In this document: piece after piece, positions 1-17,972 of the stretch
How the letters are laid out: each line of letters begins with the position of its first letter
Position numbering within the stretch: position 1 is the stretch's first letter
Assembly (NCBI GenBank): GCA_977017575.1
Contig: CDRNVI010000156.1
Location: 1-64,000 of the forward strand
Direction of reading: 5' to 3'
DNA from: Paramoeba atlantica
Lineage: Eukaryota > Discosea
DNA length: 64,000 bases
Made by a program: the position numbers and the translations under genes
Notes under the pieces: generated by a model
What the model was told of the DNA's origin: nothing
The model's database searches: none
The model's input: only the letters and a program-made list of their open reading frames with translations

Positions 1-425
1 GTAGTCTCTTTTTGTTGACAGACTTTTTCTCTCTTTTTGTGAAAATTATTCAGGCTTTCTTTTGTGTGGGGGTGTTGTGAGTTGTGATTTAGGAGGAGTC
101 TCTCTCCACATTTTCGTTTTCTTCATCTCCCTCTTCTACTGCTTGTTTTTTGTCCTCTTTTTTGGAAGAGAGAGAGTGTTTTTTACCATTCTTTGTTGTT
201 GTTAGATTTGTTGGAAGAGATCTTTGTTGACCTTTTTTTGAGTTTTTTCAATTTTGATAAAAGGTTTTGATTTTTATTTTTTTGAATCTTCTTTTTTCAT
301 GTTTGTGTGTGTGTGGTTATTGATTATTTATTGTTCACAGAGATCTTCATCTATTTTATTGTGTTTTTGTTCTCTTTTCAAAAGTTGTTTCTTTTTTTGT
401 TGTTGGGGGTTGGAAGTGAAAACAA
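1..425. other. Upstream region of the first TRIM-NHL gene
   Basis: No gene is seen here. The stretch is T-rich with scattered polypyrimidine runs and a GT-rich patch near 300, and it presumably holds the promoter and 5' leader of the gene starting at 426. A polypyrimidine tract followed by AG near 52 could be a leader intron, but nothing confirms it. Confidence 0.4.
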
Positions 426-797
426 ATGAGTGAAGGAAAAGGAGAGAAAAAGATGGGAGGAATGGAGATTGTGGAAAGTGAGAATAAGAAGGATAAACGA
501 AAAACAAAAGAACAAACTAAGGATGATGAAAGTGGTGTTGGAGAAGAACAAGAAATAGAAGATCAAGAACAACAAAGAAAAGAGAGAGAAGGAAAACAAG
601 AGGGAGGAGAAGGAGAACAAGAGAGAGAAAAAAGAAAAAAGAGAAGGAGAGAGAAAGAAGAAGAAGAGAAAAAGAAAAGATTTGAATGTGGAATCTGTTT
701 GGAGTTGATGAATTGGGAAAAAGAACCAAGGTTGTTACCTTGTTGTGGTCTTTCTTTTTGTACTCTTTGTCTTGACAAACTCTTTCTTCAAAATCCA

Positions 798-835
<38 letters not shown>

Positions 836-2615
836 CTCTTCATGTTCATCTTCATTACAAACTGAAAAGAAGAAGAAAGGAGTGAAATGTCCAGTTTGTC
901 GAGAAATGAACGAATGCGAAACGATTGAAACACTTTCGATGAATTATTTGATTCCAGAAACGATTGATGTTCTTCTTTCTTCAAATTTGATCTCTTTCTC
1001 CAATCAATCAAGTTTTTTTTCACTTTTCTTAATTTTCTCTCTTTCCTTTTCAACCTTCCTTCTCTCTTGAGTTGATGAAAAAGAAACTAAAATAGGAGAT
1101 GGAGGAATGGAATGTGCCAATTTTGGAACGTGTGGAGAACGAACTCAAATGTATTGTTCCAAATGTGATATGTTTATTTGTGATTCTTGTGATCCATCTC
1201 ACACCTCAAACATTTTCACTCGAAATCACAAACGATCTGAAAGAGATGGTGTTGATGGTGATGGAAGAAGATTGGAGGAGGTGATGGGATTGGAGAATTT
1301 GAAGAAGAGAGAATGTTCAAAACACCCATCTGAAACAATTTGTGGATATTGTTTTCAATGTTCTTCTTTTGTTTGTATTTGTTGTATTCTTGAAACACAT
1401 GATGATCACAATGAGAAAGTGAAATCAATTGAAGAAAGTATTTTGGAGAAGAAAAATGAAATTGTAAAGATTGGAGATAAATTGGAGAGAAGATTGATCG
1501 AGATTGAAAGGAAAAGAAATAGAATTGAAAAAGAAATAAAAGAATTAGAAGAGAAATTAGAAAAGAAAAGAATTGAAAAGAAAGAAATAGAATTAGAGAA
1601 AGAAGATTTGAGAATAAGAAAAGATTCAATCATTCGTTTATCCAACACACCAACAACAACAACTGATTGTGATGTTTCTCTCTTTTTTGATGATCAACTT
1701 TTTTCAACTCTTCTTCAAACTGCAACTGATATTGTTTCTGAAGGAGGTGTTGTTGGATTATTCTCAAAACCAAAGAAAGGAGTGATTTGTTGTGATGGTG
1801 GTGGTGATTCTTTTCGTGTTGTTTCTTCTTTTCCTTTGAAGAATGTACCTTATGGAGTGAGTGTGAACAGTGATGGGAATACTTTTATTTGTGAATGGAA
1901 GGGTGGATTGAGAGTGAGAGATAAAGAAGGAAAATCAACAATTCAGAAAACAATTGATTCACTTCAGTTGAAACCTGTTGATGTTTCAATTGGATTGAAT
2001 GATCAAATTGTTGTTCTTGATTATTCTCAAGGTTCTCGGAGAGTTGGAATATTAAACAAAGAAGGAGAATTGATCAAATCTTTTGGATCAAAAGGTTCTG
2101 AAGATGGTCAGTTTGATAGACCAGGTGGTGTGGATGTGGATGAAGAAGGTAGAATTATTGTTGTTGATACTTGGAATAATCGAATTCAAGTGTTTGATAA
2201 AGATGGATCTTTTCTTCGTTCTTTTGGTTCAAAAGGTTCTTCTGAAGGTCAATTTAATCTCCCTTCTCGTGTTGTAGTTGATAGAGATGAGAATATTGTT
2301 ATTTCTGATGCTTTCAATCATCGAATTCAAGTGATGGATATTGAAGGGAATTTTATTCGATGTTTTGGAACATTTGGTTCAGATGATTCTCAATTGAGTT
2401 ATCCAGGAAGTGTTGATGTGGATGGGGAAGGTAGAATTGTTGTTTGTGAGAAAGGAAATGGAAGAGTGAGTGTGTTTGAGAAAGATGGAACATTTCTTTT
2501 TTCATTTGGTCAAGGTTATGTGGAGAAACCGAATGGAGTTGTTATTGATTCATTTGGAACAATTATTGTTTCAGATTGGGCGAATAAGTCAATTCAATTG
2601 TGGAAATCATTTTGA
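426..2615 (+). CDS. TRIM-NHL protein (RING, two B-boxes, coiled coil, NHL propeller), copy 1
   Basis: Two exons fit: 426-1011 and 1096-2615, with a phase-1 GT-AG intron of 84 bases. Exon 1 encodes a highly charged Lys/Glu stretch and then a RING finger (CGIC, a cysteine pair, FCTLC, KCPVC), with a poly-Ser tract between the last metal-ligand pairs. Exon 2 opens with a B-box-like zinc motif (CANFGTC, YCSKC, ICDSC), then a B-box 2 (ECSKH, CFQC, CICC, ETHDDH), about 90 residues of Glu/Lys/Arg/Ile coiled coil, and a C-terminal propeller of NHL repeats (for example RIIVVDTWNNRIQVFD). This is the TRIM2/TRIM71 architecture, so the protein is probably a RING E3 ubiquitin ligase whose NHL domain binds RNA or protein. 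The histidine usual in a RING is absent. A second copy lies at 3646-5897 on the other strand. Confidence 0.88.
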
Positions 2616-3645
2616 AAGAGAAGGTTTTTTTTGTCTTTTTTTGGTTTTTGGAGAAAAATCAAAGAAGGAATTAATTTTTTTTCTCTCCCCTTTCTCTCCT
2701 CCCTTCCTTTTAGTCTTCTTTTTCTCCCCAATTATCTTCTTCGCGATTCGATTTTTATCCTTCTTCTTGAAAAACTTTTCTCGATTTTTTTTGGGTCTCC
2801 TCTCTCTTTGTCTTTTGTTGTGTGTGATCTCTTTTCTCTTTTTTTAAGATTTTCTTTTTGTTTCTCCCACTTTTGTGTTTTTGTTGAGATTTTGATTATT
2901 CCTTTTTTGGTTTTGTTTTTTCTTTTCTGTTCTTTTTTTTTGGTTCTTTTTCTTTTTTGGTTGAATGAATTTCAATCTTCTTCAAAACTTCGAAACAACT
3001 TTATTTTTTTTGTTTTTGGGGAGAGGAGGGGGAACTCAGATTTTGGTTGATTGAATGAGAGAAACACAATTTTTGGGAAAAATGAAATTTTAGTATTGAA
3101 GATGATGATTGGCAAGACCGACTCAAAGGAGGGGAAAAGAGAAAAAAGGAATTTGTTCTTGAACTCTGTTTCTTATCTCTTTCTTTCTTCTTCTTCTCTT
3201 TCTTCGTCTCTTAATTTTGAATGTAAAGAGAGTCTTTTTTTCCTTCTTTCTTGTTTCGTGTTTCATGATTTTTTTTTTCGAAGGTGAAAAGAAGGAATTT
3301 GGAACATCAAATAAATTTGGAACTTCAAATAAATCTTTATCATTGTTGACAAGTTGATACTTCTTGCAGATCCTCGACAAGCAACTCAGCAACACACCAA
3401 AAAATCACTAAAAGATCACTTTCGAGAGCAACATAATAACAACAAAAGGGGTCAATAATTCTCATAAAAAAAACTAACAACAGAAATCAAGATTTGAAAA
3501 CAACAAACATCCAAAAAACAACCAAAAAACAAACAGAGAAACCAAAAAAAAGAAAGAAAAATAAGAAAAAACAAATCAAAAAAAACAAATAGAACCTCCA
3601 CACGAAGAACCTTCTTCCAAATTAGGTGTTCCACACTCTAACATT
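2616..3645. other. Spacer between convergent TRIM-NHL genes
   Basis: About 1 kb between the two stop codons. The left half is T-rich and the right half A-rich, each as expected for a 3' untranslated region of the neighbouring gene. The open frames here are Phe/Leu/Ser/Lys homopolymer artefacts. No RNA gene or element was recognised. Confidence 0.5.
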
Positions 3646-5897
3646 TTAGTTGTTCCAAAATTCAATTGTATTTCCGTCCTCCTCAGAAACAATAATTGAT
3701 CCAAATGAATCAACAACAATCCCACAAGGTTCGCTCATGTAATCTTCACCAAACGAAAAAAGAAATGTTCCATCTTTCTCAAACACACTCACTCTTCCAT
3801 TTCCTGTATCACAAACAACAATTCTACCTTCCCCATCCACATCAACACCTTGTGGATAACTTAATTGAGAATCACCTGAACCTTCTGTTCCAAAGCATCG
3901 AATAAAATTTCCTTCAATATCCATCACTTGAATCCGATGATTCGAACAGTCACAAATAACAATATTCCCATCTCCATCAACAACAAGACTGGCAGGATTG
4001 TTAAACTGACCTTCAGAAGAACCTTTTGAACCAAAAGAACGAAGAAAAGATCCATCATTATCAAACACTTGAATTCGATGATTGTAAGAGTCCGCAACAA
4101 TAATTCTACCTTCTTCATCCACATCCACACCATTTGGATCACTAAACTGACCATCTTCAGAACCAAATGATCCAAAAGATTTGATCAATTCTCCTTCCTC
4201 GTTTAAGATTACAACTCCATAAAAATCTAGAGAACAATCAAGAACAACAATTTGATCATTCAATCCAATTGAAACATCAACAGGTTCCAACTGAAGTGAA
4301 TCAATTGTTTTCTGAATCGTTGATTCAATCATCTCATTTCCTTCTTTGTCTCGCACTTTCAATCCATCACATTCGCAAATAAAAATATTCCCATCACTGT
4401 TCACACTCACTCCCAAAGGTTCACTCTTCAAAGGAAAAGAAGAAACAACACAAAACCAATCACCACCACCATCACAACAAATCACTCCTTTCTTTGGTTT
4501 GAGTAATCCAACAACACCTCCTTCAAAAACAATATCAGTTGCAGTTTGAAGAAGAGTTGAAAAAAGTTGATCATCAAAAAGAGAGATCTCAGTTGGTGTG
4601 TTGGATAAACGAATAATTGAATCTTTTCTGATTCTCAAATCTTCTTTCTCCAATTCTATTTCTTTCTTTTCAATTCTTTTCTTTTCTAATTTCTCTTCTA
4701 ATTCTATCATTTCTTTTTCAATCTTTTTTCTTTTTTCTTCAATCACAATCAATCTTCTCTCCAATCTATCTCCAATCTTTACAACTTCATCCCTCTTTTC
4801 CAAAATACTTTCTTCAATCGATTTCACTTTCTCAATATGTTGAACATGTGTTTCAAGAATACAACAACCACAAACAAAAGAAGAACATTGGAAACAATAT
4901 CCACTGATTGTTTTAGATGGGTGTTTTGAACATTCTCTCTTCTTCAAATTCTCCAATCCCACCAAACCATCATCGCCATCACCATCATCGCAAATAAGAG
5001 TTCGTTGTTGGGATCGATTGTGATTTCGAGAGAAAATAGAAGAAGAATGAGAGGAATCACAAGAATCACAAATAAAGACTTTGCAATCAGAACAATACAT
5101 TCGAGTTTGTTCTCCACACATTTCAAAATTCACACATCTTGGGACAACTTCCTCTTCTATTTTTATGTCAGTCAACTCTCCTCCAAAGAGAAAGAAAAGA
5201 AAAGAAAAAAAAAGTAAAAACCTGAAGTTGATTGATTGGAAAAAGAGATTAGATTTGAAGAAAGAAGAACATCAATCGTTTCTGGAATTAAATAATTTAT
5301 CGAAAGTGTTTCAACACTTTCACATTCGTTCATTTCTCGACAAACTGGACATTTCACTCCTTTCAAAGAGGGAGAAGAAGAGGAGGAACAAGAAGGAGAG
5401 GAAGAGGAGGAAGAAGAGGAAGAAGAAGAGGTCGGGGGAGATGAGGAAGAAGAAGAGGAAGGAGAAGAAGAAGAGGGGGAAGAAGAAGGAGAAGGATTTT
5501 GAAGAAGAAAGAGTTTGGTAAGACAAGGAAAACAAAAAGAAAGACCACAACAAGGTAACAACCTTGGTTCTTTTTCCCAACTCATCAATTCCAAACATAT
5601 TCCACATTCAAATCTTTTCTTTTTCTCTTCTTCTTCTTTTCTTTTCATCAGCACTACTCCTTCTCTTTCTCTTTCTCCTTCACTTTGTTGTTCTCTCTTT
5701 CCAAGAACATTCTCGATTCTTTCTCTTTGTTCTTTTTCATCATTAACTTCAATCACAACATCAACATCATTCTCAATTCCAACAACAGCATCATCCTGAG
5801 TAATTTGTTCTTTCTTTCCTCTTTTTGAATTTCGTTGTTTCTCAGTTCCAGCTCCGGTTGTTCCTTCTCTTTTTCTCTTTCCTCTCTTTTCACTCAT
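3646..5897 (-). CDS. TRIM-NHL protein (RING, two B-boxes, coiled coil, NHL propeller), copy 2
   Basis: Exon 1 is 5897-5222 and exon 2 is 5156-3646, with the same intron position and phase as copy 1; the acceptor context (AAAATAG) also matches. The ATG at 5897 (MSEKRGKRK) was chosen because it mirrors MSEGKGEKK of copy 1; the longer open frame upstream is hydrophobic artefact. The RING has the same His-less core (CGIC, PCCGLSFC, CPVC) but a much longer Ser/Pro insert between the zinc ligands. The B-boxes, coiled coil and NHL repeats align closely with copy 1, including runs of identical residues in the coiled coil. A probable E3 ligase paralogue, arranged tail to tail with copy 1, so the pair likely arose by inverted duplication. 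Confidence 0.88.
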
Positions 5898-6912
5898 TTT
5901 TTTCTTGTGCAGGTTTGTTATCTGTTCACTTTCTAATTTTAAAAAAAAGGAAGGAAAACAAAGAAAGATAAAAGATAAAAGAAAAGACAGAGAAACATAC
6001 CACAATAAACGAGAACTCAATAAAGAGAGAGAAGCCAAGAAGGAAGAGTTTAAAACCAAGAGAAGAGGAGATCGCTCTCTGAGATACAAAAGAAACCAAT
6101 GTGAGGAGAAAAAGTGAAAAAGAAAATGAAAAGAACTAAAAGAAAAATAGAAACCAAAATAACCAAGAGAAACAATTCCCACACAGAGAGAGAGAGAAAG
6201 AAACAGTTGCGTTCTTGAACAAGAAAGGATTCTGAATAAAAAGAATAAGACAAAAATAAAGAGAAAAGAGAGGTGAAAAAAAAACCTCAAAGAGAAGGAG
6301 AGGACAAGAGAAGAGAAGTGAGATCAAATCGAGTGGCAAATTAAAGATTGCTTGTTGTTTCTCCAAAAGACAAGAGAGAGAAGAAAAGAGAGAGAAGAGA
6401 AAAAAACACAAAAAAAAAGGGGGGCTAGATTTAGGTCTCTATTTTTTGTGTTCATTTTTTCGCCTTTGTTTTTTCTGTTTTCGCAACGGCTGGATTGGTG
6501 AAGAGAGAGAAAGAGAAAAGAGAGAAAGACAAGAAGCAAAGGGAGAGAAGACAATGGTTTTTTTCTTCTTTATTTTTCTCGCTTGTTGTTTTATTGAAAG
6601 AACCTTTTTTTCAAGAGCTCTTCAGAACAAGTTCCTCCTCCCAAACCACAGGTTTTCTTTTTCTGTTTTGTTTATTTTCTCTTTTTTGAAAATTCTCTTT
6701 TCCAGAGAAGACCAAGTCAACCACTAGAACGAACCCAGGTTTTTTCCCTCTCTCCCTTTCTCTCTCCTTTCTTCTTTTCTTTCTTATTTTTGAGTTAGCC
6801 AACACAATCTCTACTCATTGGTCGTCGCCCAAGCGAAGGAGAGAAAAGAAAAAAAGAGAAAAGAGAAGAGCAAAAAGAAGAGAAAAAAGAAAAGAAAAAT
6901 GAGAGAGAAAAG
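5898..6912. promoter_or_regulatory. Divergent promoter region between TRIM-NHL copy 2 and PI3K
   Basis: About 1 kb with no convincing gene. The left side is purine-rich on the plus strand, as expected for leader or leader-intron sequence of the minus-strand TRIM gene. The right side mixes purine and pyrimidine tracts up to the PI3K start. A patch around 6417-6440 (GGGGGGCTAGATTTAGG) resembles the GCTCTAATTT-like motifs found elsewhere in this window, but less strictly. Confidence 0.4.
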
Positions 6913-14368
<7,456 letters not shown>

Positions 14369-14646
14369 TTCCATCTGATTGAGGTTTTCATTCTTTTCTT
14401 TCTTATTCTTTCTTTCTTGTCTTTTTTTACTCAAAATATGAAAACAGAGAAATTTTGCAAAGAGGAACGAAATTTAAATCTTTGCATTTTTGTCTGAGGA
14501 ACTCAGAAAATAAAGATGTCAAAACAACCAAAAAAATATCACTGAAGCAAAGAAAAAGAAATCTTTGATTCAAAACTTTACAAATGAAACCAGTTTGTTC
14601 TGTGAATGTTTTTTGTTGTTGTTGTTGGTTGTTATGTTTGTCTTTT
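14369..14646. other. Convergent 3' ends of PI3K and the Ras-like gene
   Basis: A 278-base spacer between two stop codons. It should hold both 3' untranslated regions and polyadenylation sites. No separate gene is visible. Confidence 0.5.
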
Positions 14647-15397
14647 TTAATATTTTGCACCTTTAATGAGAGGTTCAAACTTGAAATTTGGTTCCTCAGA
14701 AAGCATAAGAGAAGGAAGAATTTGAAACATTTCATCAACATTTCTACTCGCCTTTGCGCTCGTTTCAAGAAATGGGATCCCTTTTTCTTTTGCCAATTGT
14801 TCTCCTTCCTCTCTCGAAACTTCTCTCTCTTCTCCAAGATCTTCCTTATTTGCAATGAGCATCCCAAAAGTGATTTTTTTCACTCTTTGGACCTCGTCAA
14901 AATATCTTCTTATTTCTTTAAAAGAGCTTCTTGAAGTGATTGAATAAACAAAAAAAAATCCTTCTGCTTGTTCCCATGGTCTCCGCATTCGATTGATCTC
15001 TTCTTCTGAAATGGTATCTTTTGATATTTTAGAGAGAGAGAGAGAAGAAGAGAGAGAAAAGGAGAACCAAAAATCTCAATCATGATCGAACCGTGGCCGA
15101 AGAGAAAATATTGTTTGCGAAAACTGTTCAACTTTTGGTCTCACAAAAAAGAAAAAAAGAAAGAGAGAAACAAAAAACCTGTCTTCAATGGTTGGGTCAT
15201 ACTCATCCATAAAACGGTTCTGGAAAAGCCTTCAAAAGAGAAGAACAAAAGAAAGAAAAAGAGAAAACAAAAAAGACCGCCAGAAACATGAAGGTCAGAG
15301 CAGATTTCCCAACACCTGGAGAACCAAGAAGCGCAACTTTGACTTCTGGAACCTTTTCAATCTTTGAAGAAGATTTTGAGCTCACCACTCCCCCCAT
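14647..15397 (-). CDS. Atypical Ras-family small GTPase with N-myristoylation signal
   Basis: Four exons fit in phase: 15397-15288, 15229-15179, 15123-15068 and 15017-14647, giving 195 residues. Visible motifs: P-loop GSPGVGKS (G1); Ras-type effector segment DEYDPTIEDSFRKQ (G2); DTISEEE at the G3 position, where Ras has DTAGQEE; ANKED (G4); and ETSAK (G5). The DxxG glycine and the catalytic Gln61 are therefore replaced by Ser and Glu, which should impair GTP hydrolysis and switching. The protein ends in LIKGAKY without a CAAX prenylation box but begins MGGVVSSK, matching the N-myristoylation consensus (Gly2, Ser6). Membrane attachment may thus have moved to the N terminus. It converges on the PI3K gene, a known class of Ras effector, though adjacency alone proves no link. 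Confidence 0.9.
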
Positions 15398-15800
15398 TTT
15401 CCGAAAACAAAACAAGAACAAGAAACGGAAAAGAGAAAAAGCGCTCTAAATTTTGACCTAATTTCTTTTTTTCATTTCATTTCATCCAATTTTTTTTGTT
15501 TTGATGAAAAAACCTTTGCAGTGAAAGAGAAACAAATTGTGAGTGAACAAAGAGGCATGATTTAACGTCTGAGTGGATCTCTTCAAAGAGTTGAGTTCTC
15601 CCCCCTTTCTCTTCCAGCCATGAATCTAAAAAAGGGATGAATGTGGCCATTCATCAGCTTCAATTTTTGAGATAAATTCCATTCAAATTAATAATTTAAT
15701 GAACCCAAGAAACAAAAATCAAACTCTAGTTTTTCTTCCAAGATATCCAAGATATCGTCACAAAATGAAAAACCAACTCAGAGAGAGGAGTGATTCTCAA
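15398..15800. other. Spacer between the Ras-like gene and ankyrin gene A
   Basis: About 400 bases. It holds the promoter of the minus-strand GTPase, with GCGCTCTAAATTTTGACC at 15441-15458, about 45 bases upstream of its ATG. A small perfect hairpin (GATGAATG tggc CATTCATC, near 15636-15655) is also present. No gene recognised. Confidence 0.45.
15441..15458. promoter_or_regulatory. Putative core promoter motif, Ras-like gene
   Basis: GCGCTCTAAATTTTGACC lies 44-62 bases upstream of the start codon. Related sequences (GGGCTCTTAATTTTTGGC and similar) occur at matching distances upstream of several other starts in this window, which is the only evidence for a promoter role. Confidence 0.4.
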
Positions 15801-17852
15801 TCAATCAATCTCTGCGAGAGGTCGAGGTTTTTTGGACACTGCTTCACCAACAACAAACTCTTCCTCTCTCATCTTTCTCTTTTTACTCCCTTCACTCTCT
15901 TCCTCAAGTTTTTCATTCTCCACTCGTTTGGCAGGTTTAATAGAACCATCAATGACAAGAAATTCCTTTCAAAACAAAATGCTAAGGTGAGCTTTGTTTT
16001 TGGAAATTAAAGAGAGTGAGAAAAAGTACCTGCAAGAATTTCTTAACTTTTGGTGAAACCCTTCGGACCTCTGCTGGGGTTTCTCCCTAAAAAACCACTT
16101 GGAGAAAGAACAATGGTTAACATTCATTTTTTACCCAACCTGATCTGATTTTGCTTCGATATCAGCACCATATTCACACAAAGGTTCTACAAGCTTTAAC
16201 CATCCTCCTCCTGGTCGCCCAACCGCCAAATGGAGGCAAGTCTCACCCCTCTGAAATTTAAAAAAAAATGAGGCTTGGCCAGAGGTAGATTTTTGGTCAA
16301 AAATTTACCGAATTCACTTGATGAAGTCAAGCACCACTTTCGAGAAGGAAATTCATACAATCAACAGGAGCATAATATCCAATGGATCTCACAAGTTCCA
16401 TTAATGGTGTGGCATCCTTCCCGAAGGGCATCAGAATTAATAGAGAAAACAAAAAGAGAAAAATGAACAATAACCTGATTCATTTCGTTAATATCTGCCC
16501 CTTTTTCAGTAAGAAGACGGATAATTGTGAGAGATGGGTAAGTTTTACGACAACAATGATGTAAAACGCTTTGGTTCTTTGTTTGGTTTTGATCAGTAGT
16601 GGTTTCATGGGGAAAGGAAAGAGAACGAAGAATACCCCAAAATTGTTTTTTGCTCCTTTTTCCAACAATAACTTCGCTATTTCTTCCTGATTGTGCTGAC
16701 ACGCTTCGAATAGTGGGGTTTGGGAAGAACGAAGAGTACCAAATCCATTGATTGGGGAACCCTTTGAAATCAAATGTCTCGCCAACTCAAGTTTCCCAGA
16801 ACGACTTGCAAAACAAAGAGGAGAAATATCAAGGTCCTGTTAACACTGGTTGAGATGTGAAGAGAGTGGACGTATTTTTTTTTTCACAAACCTCTTTTCT
16901 ATTCTCAAATAACTGGGAAATAACGTCAAAGTGATTTTGTGAACACGCAAGCATCATACCATCGACTCCCCCCATCCGTATTATGGCTCCATTTCGAAGA
17001 AGAAAGGAGACAATTTCAAGAAACCCATTTTCACAGGCAATGTGAAAAGGGGTCATTCCATCCTGTAAAATACACAAGCGTAAATATCCAAGAGAAAATT
17101 TTTTGGTTAAGCTCTCAAAAAAACGAAAGACTTGGTTTTGGAGATTGACAGAAGCTCCTTTTTCAACCAATAGTTGAGTGATGTCAGAGTTCTCTCCTAT
17201 GGAAGCGAGATGCAGACATGTATTCCCTTGCTTTTGAAATATTATATTGGAAGAACCTTAAAATACATTGAACAGTTCAAAAAAAAATGACTCAAAAAGA
17301 CAAACACTTCTTTCTTTGAGATCAAGAGACGTAATTTCCGCCTTCTCGCAACACTTTTTGAAGAGCTCTAAATCCCCCTCTTCAGTTGCCAGATGCAAAG
17401 CCGTCATCCCTTCCTGTGATGATGATGAGTGTTTCTTTTCAACACCAATTGAAATAAAAGAGAGATCAAAGGGATAAACCATTGAAGGCGAAACAGGATT
17501 TGCTCCTTTTTCAAGAAGGAAATTGACCAATTCGAGATTCTTGTTTCGTAGAGCAATACACAACGAATTCCAACCCCCCTTTGGGAAATTAATGCGTTTC
17601 AGGGAAAAGGATTTTTGAAAAAATGGCCAAAAAAGAAGAAAGTACTTCATTTGAGAGATCCAAATTGGCACCTTTTTCAATCAAAAGTTTGACCAACTCA
17701 AGATTGCCGATCTGAACAGCAAGACACAGAGGAATCCACCCTTCTTTCCCGCGTGGAGAAGAATCAATGTTGATTCGAAGACTGGAAAGGAGATGGTGAG
17801 CCTTCTCATAATCGCCAGCTTCCACAGCATCAATGAGTTGTCGGTCTGTCAT
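15801..17852 (-). CDS. Ankyrin-repeat protein A
   Basis: The ATG at 17852 begins MTDRQLIDAVEAGDYEKA, and exon 1 ends near 17646. Further exons carry tandem ankyrin helices: NLELVNFLLEKGANP, GMTALHLATEEGDLELF, NTCLHLASIGE, GMTPFHIACENGFLEIV, LARHLISKGSPING and LFEACQHNQEEIAKLLLEKGA. The last exon starts at EFLVIDGSIKPAKR and ends at a stop at 15803-15801, with a Lys/Arg-rich patch (KKRK) that could be a nuclear localisation signal. The protein is probably a binding scaffold; no catalytic domain is seen. Introns are short and often fall between repeats. Gene B immediately upstream shares both the MTDRQL start and the IDGSIKPAKR tail, so the two are tandem duplicates. Confidence 0.8.
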
Positions 17853-17972
17853 AAAACAACACAAACGAAAACGAAAACGAAAAGAAAAACTGAAAAAAAG
17901 GCGAGTGGCCACGCTCGGTGCGCTTGTTTAGGGTGCTAAATTTGACTTCATCGTTTGGTGTTTCTCCATTTT

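Noticed and set aside
378-1053. Long minus-strand open frames opposite TRIM exon 1
   Set aside because: They are Phe/Leu/Ser or Lys/Arg homopolymers created by the purine-rich sense strand; the RING motif on the plus strand explains the sequence.
2631-3050. Hydrophobic open frames between the TRIM genes
   Set aside because: Composition artefact of T-rich 3' sequence, with no start context, splice partner or homologous pattern.
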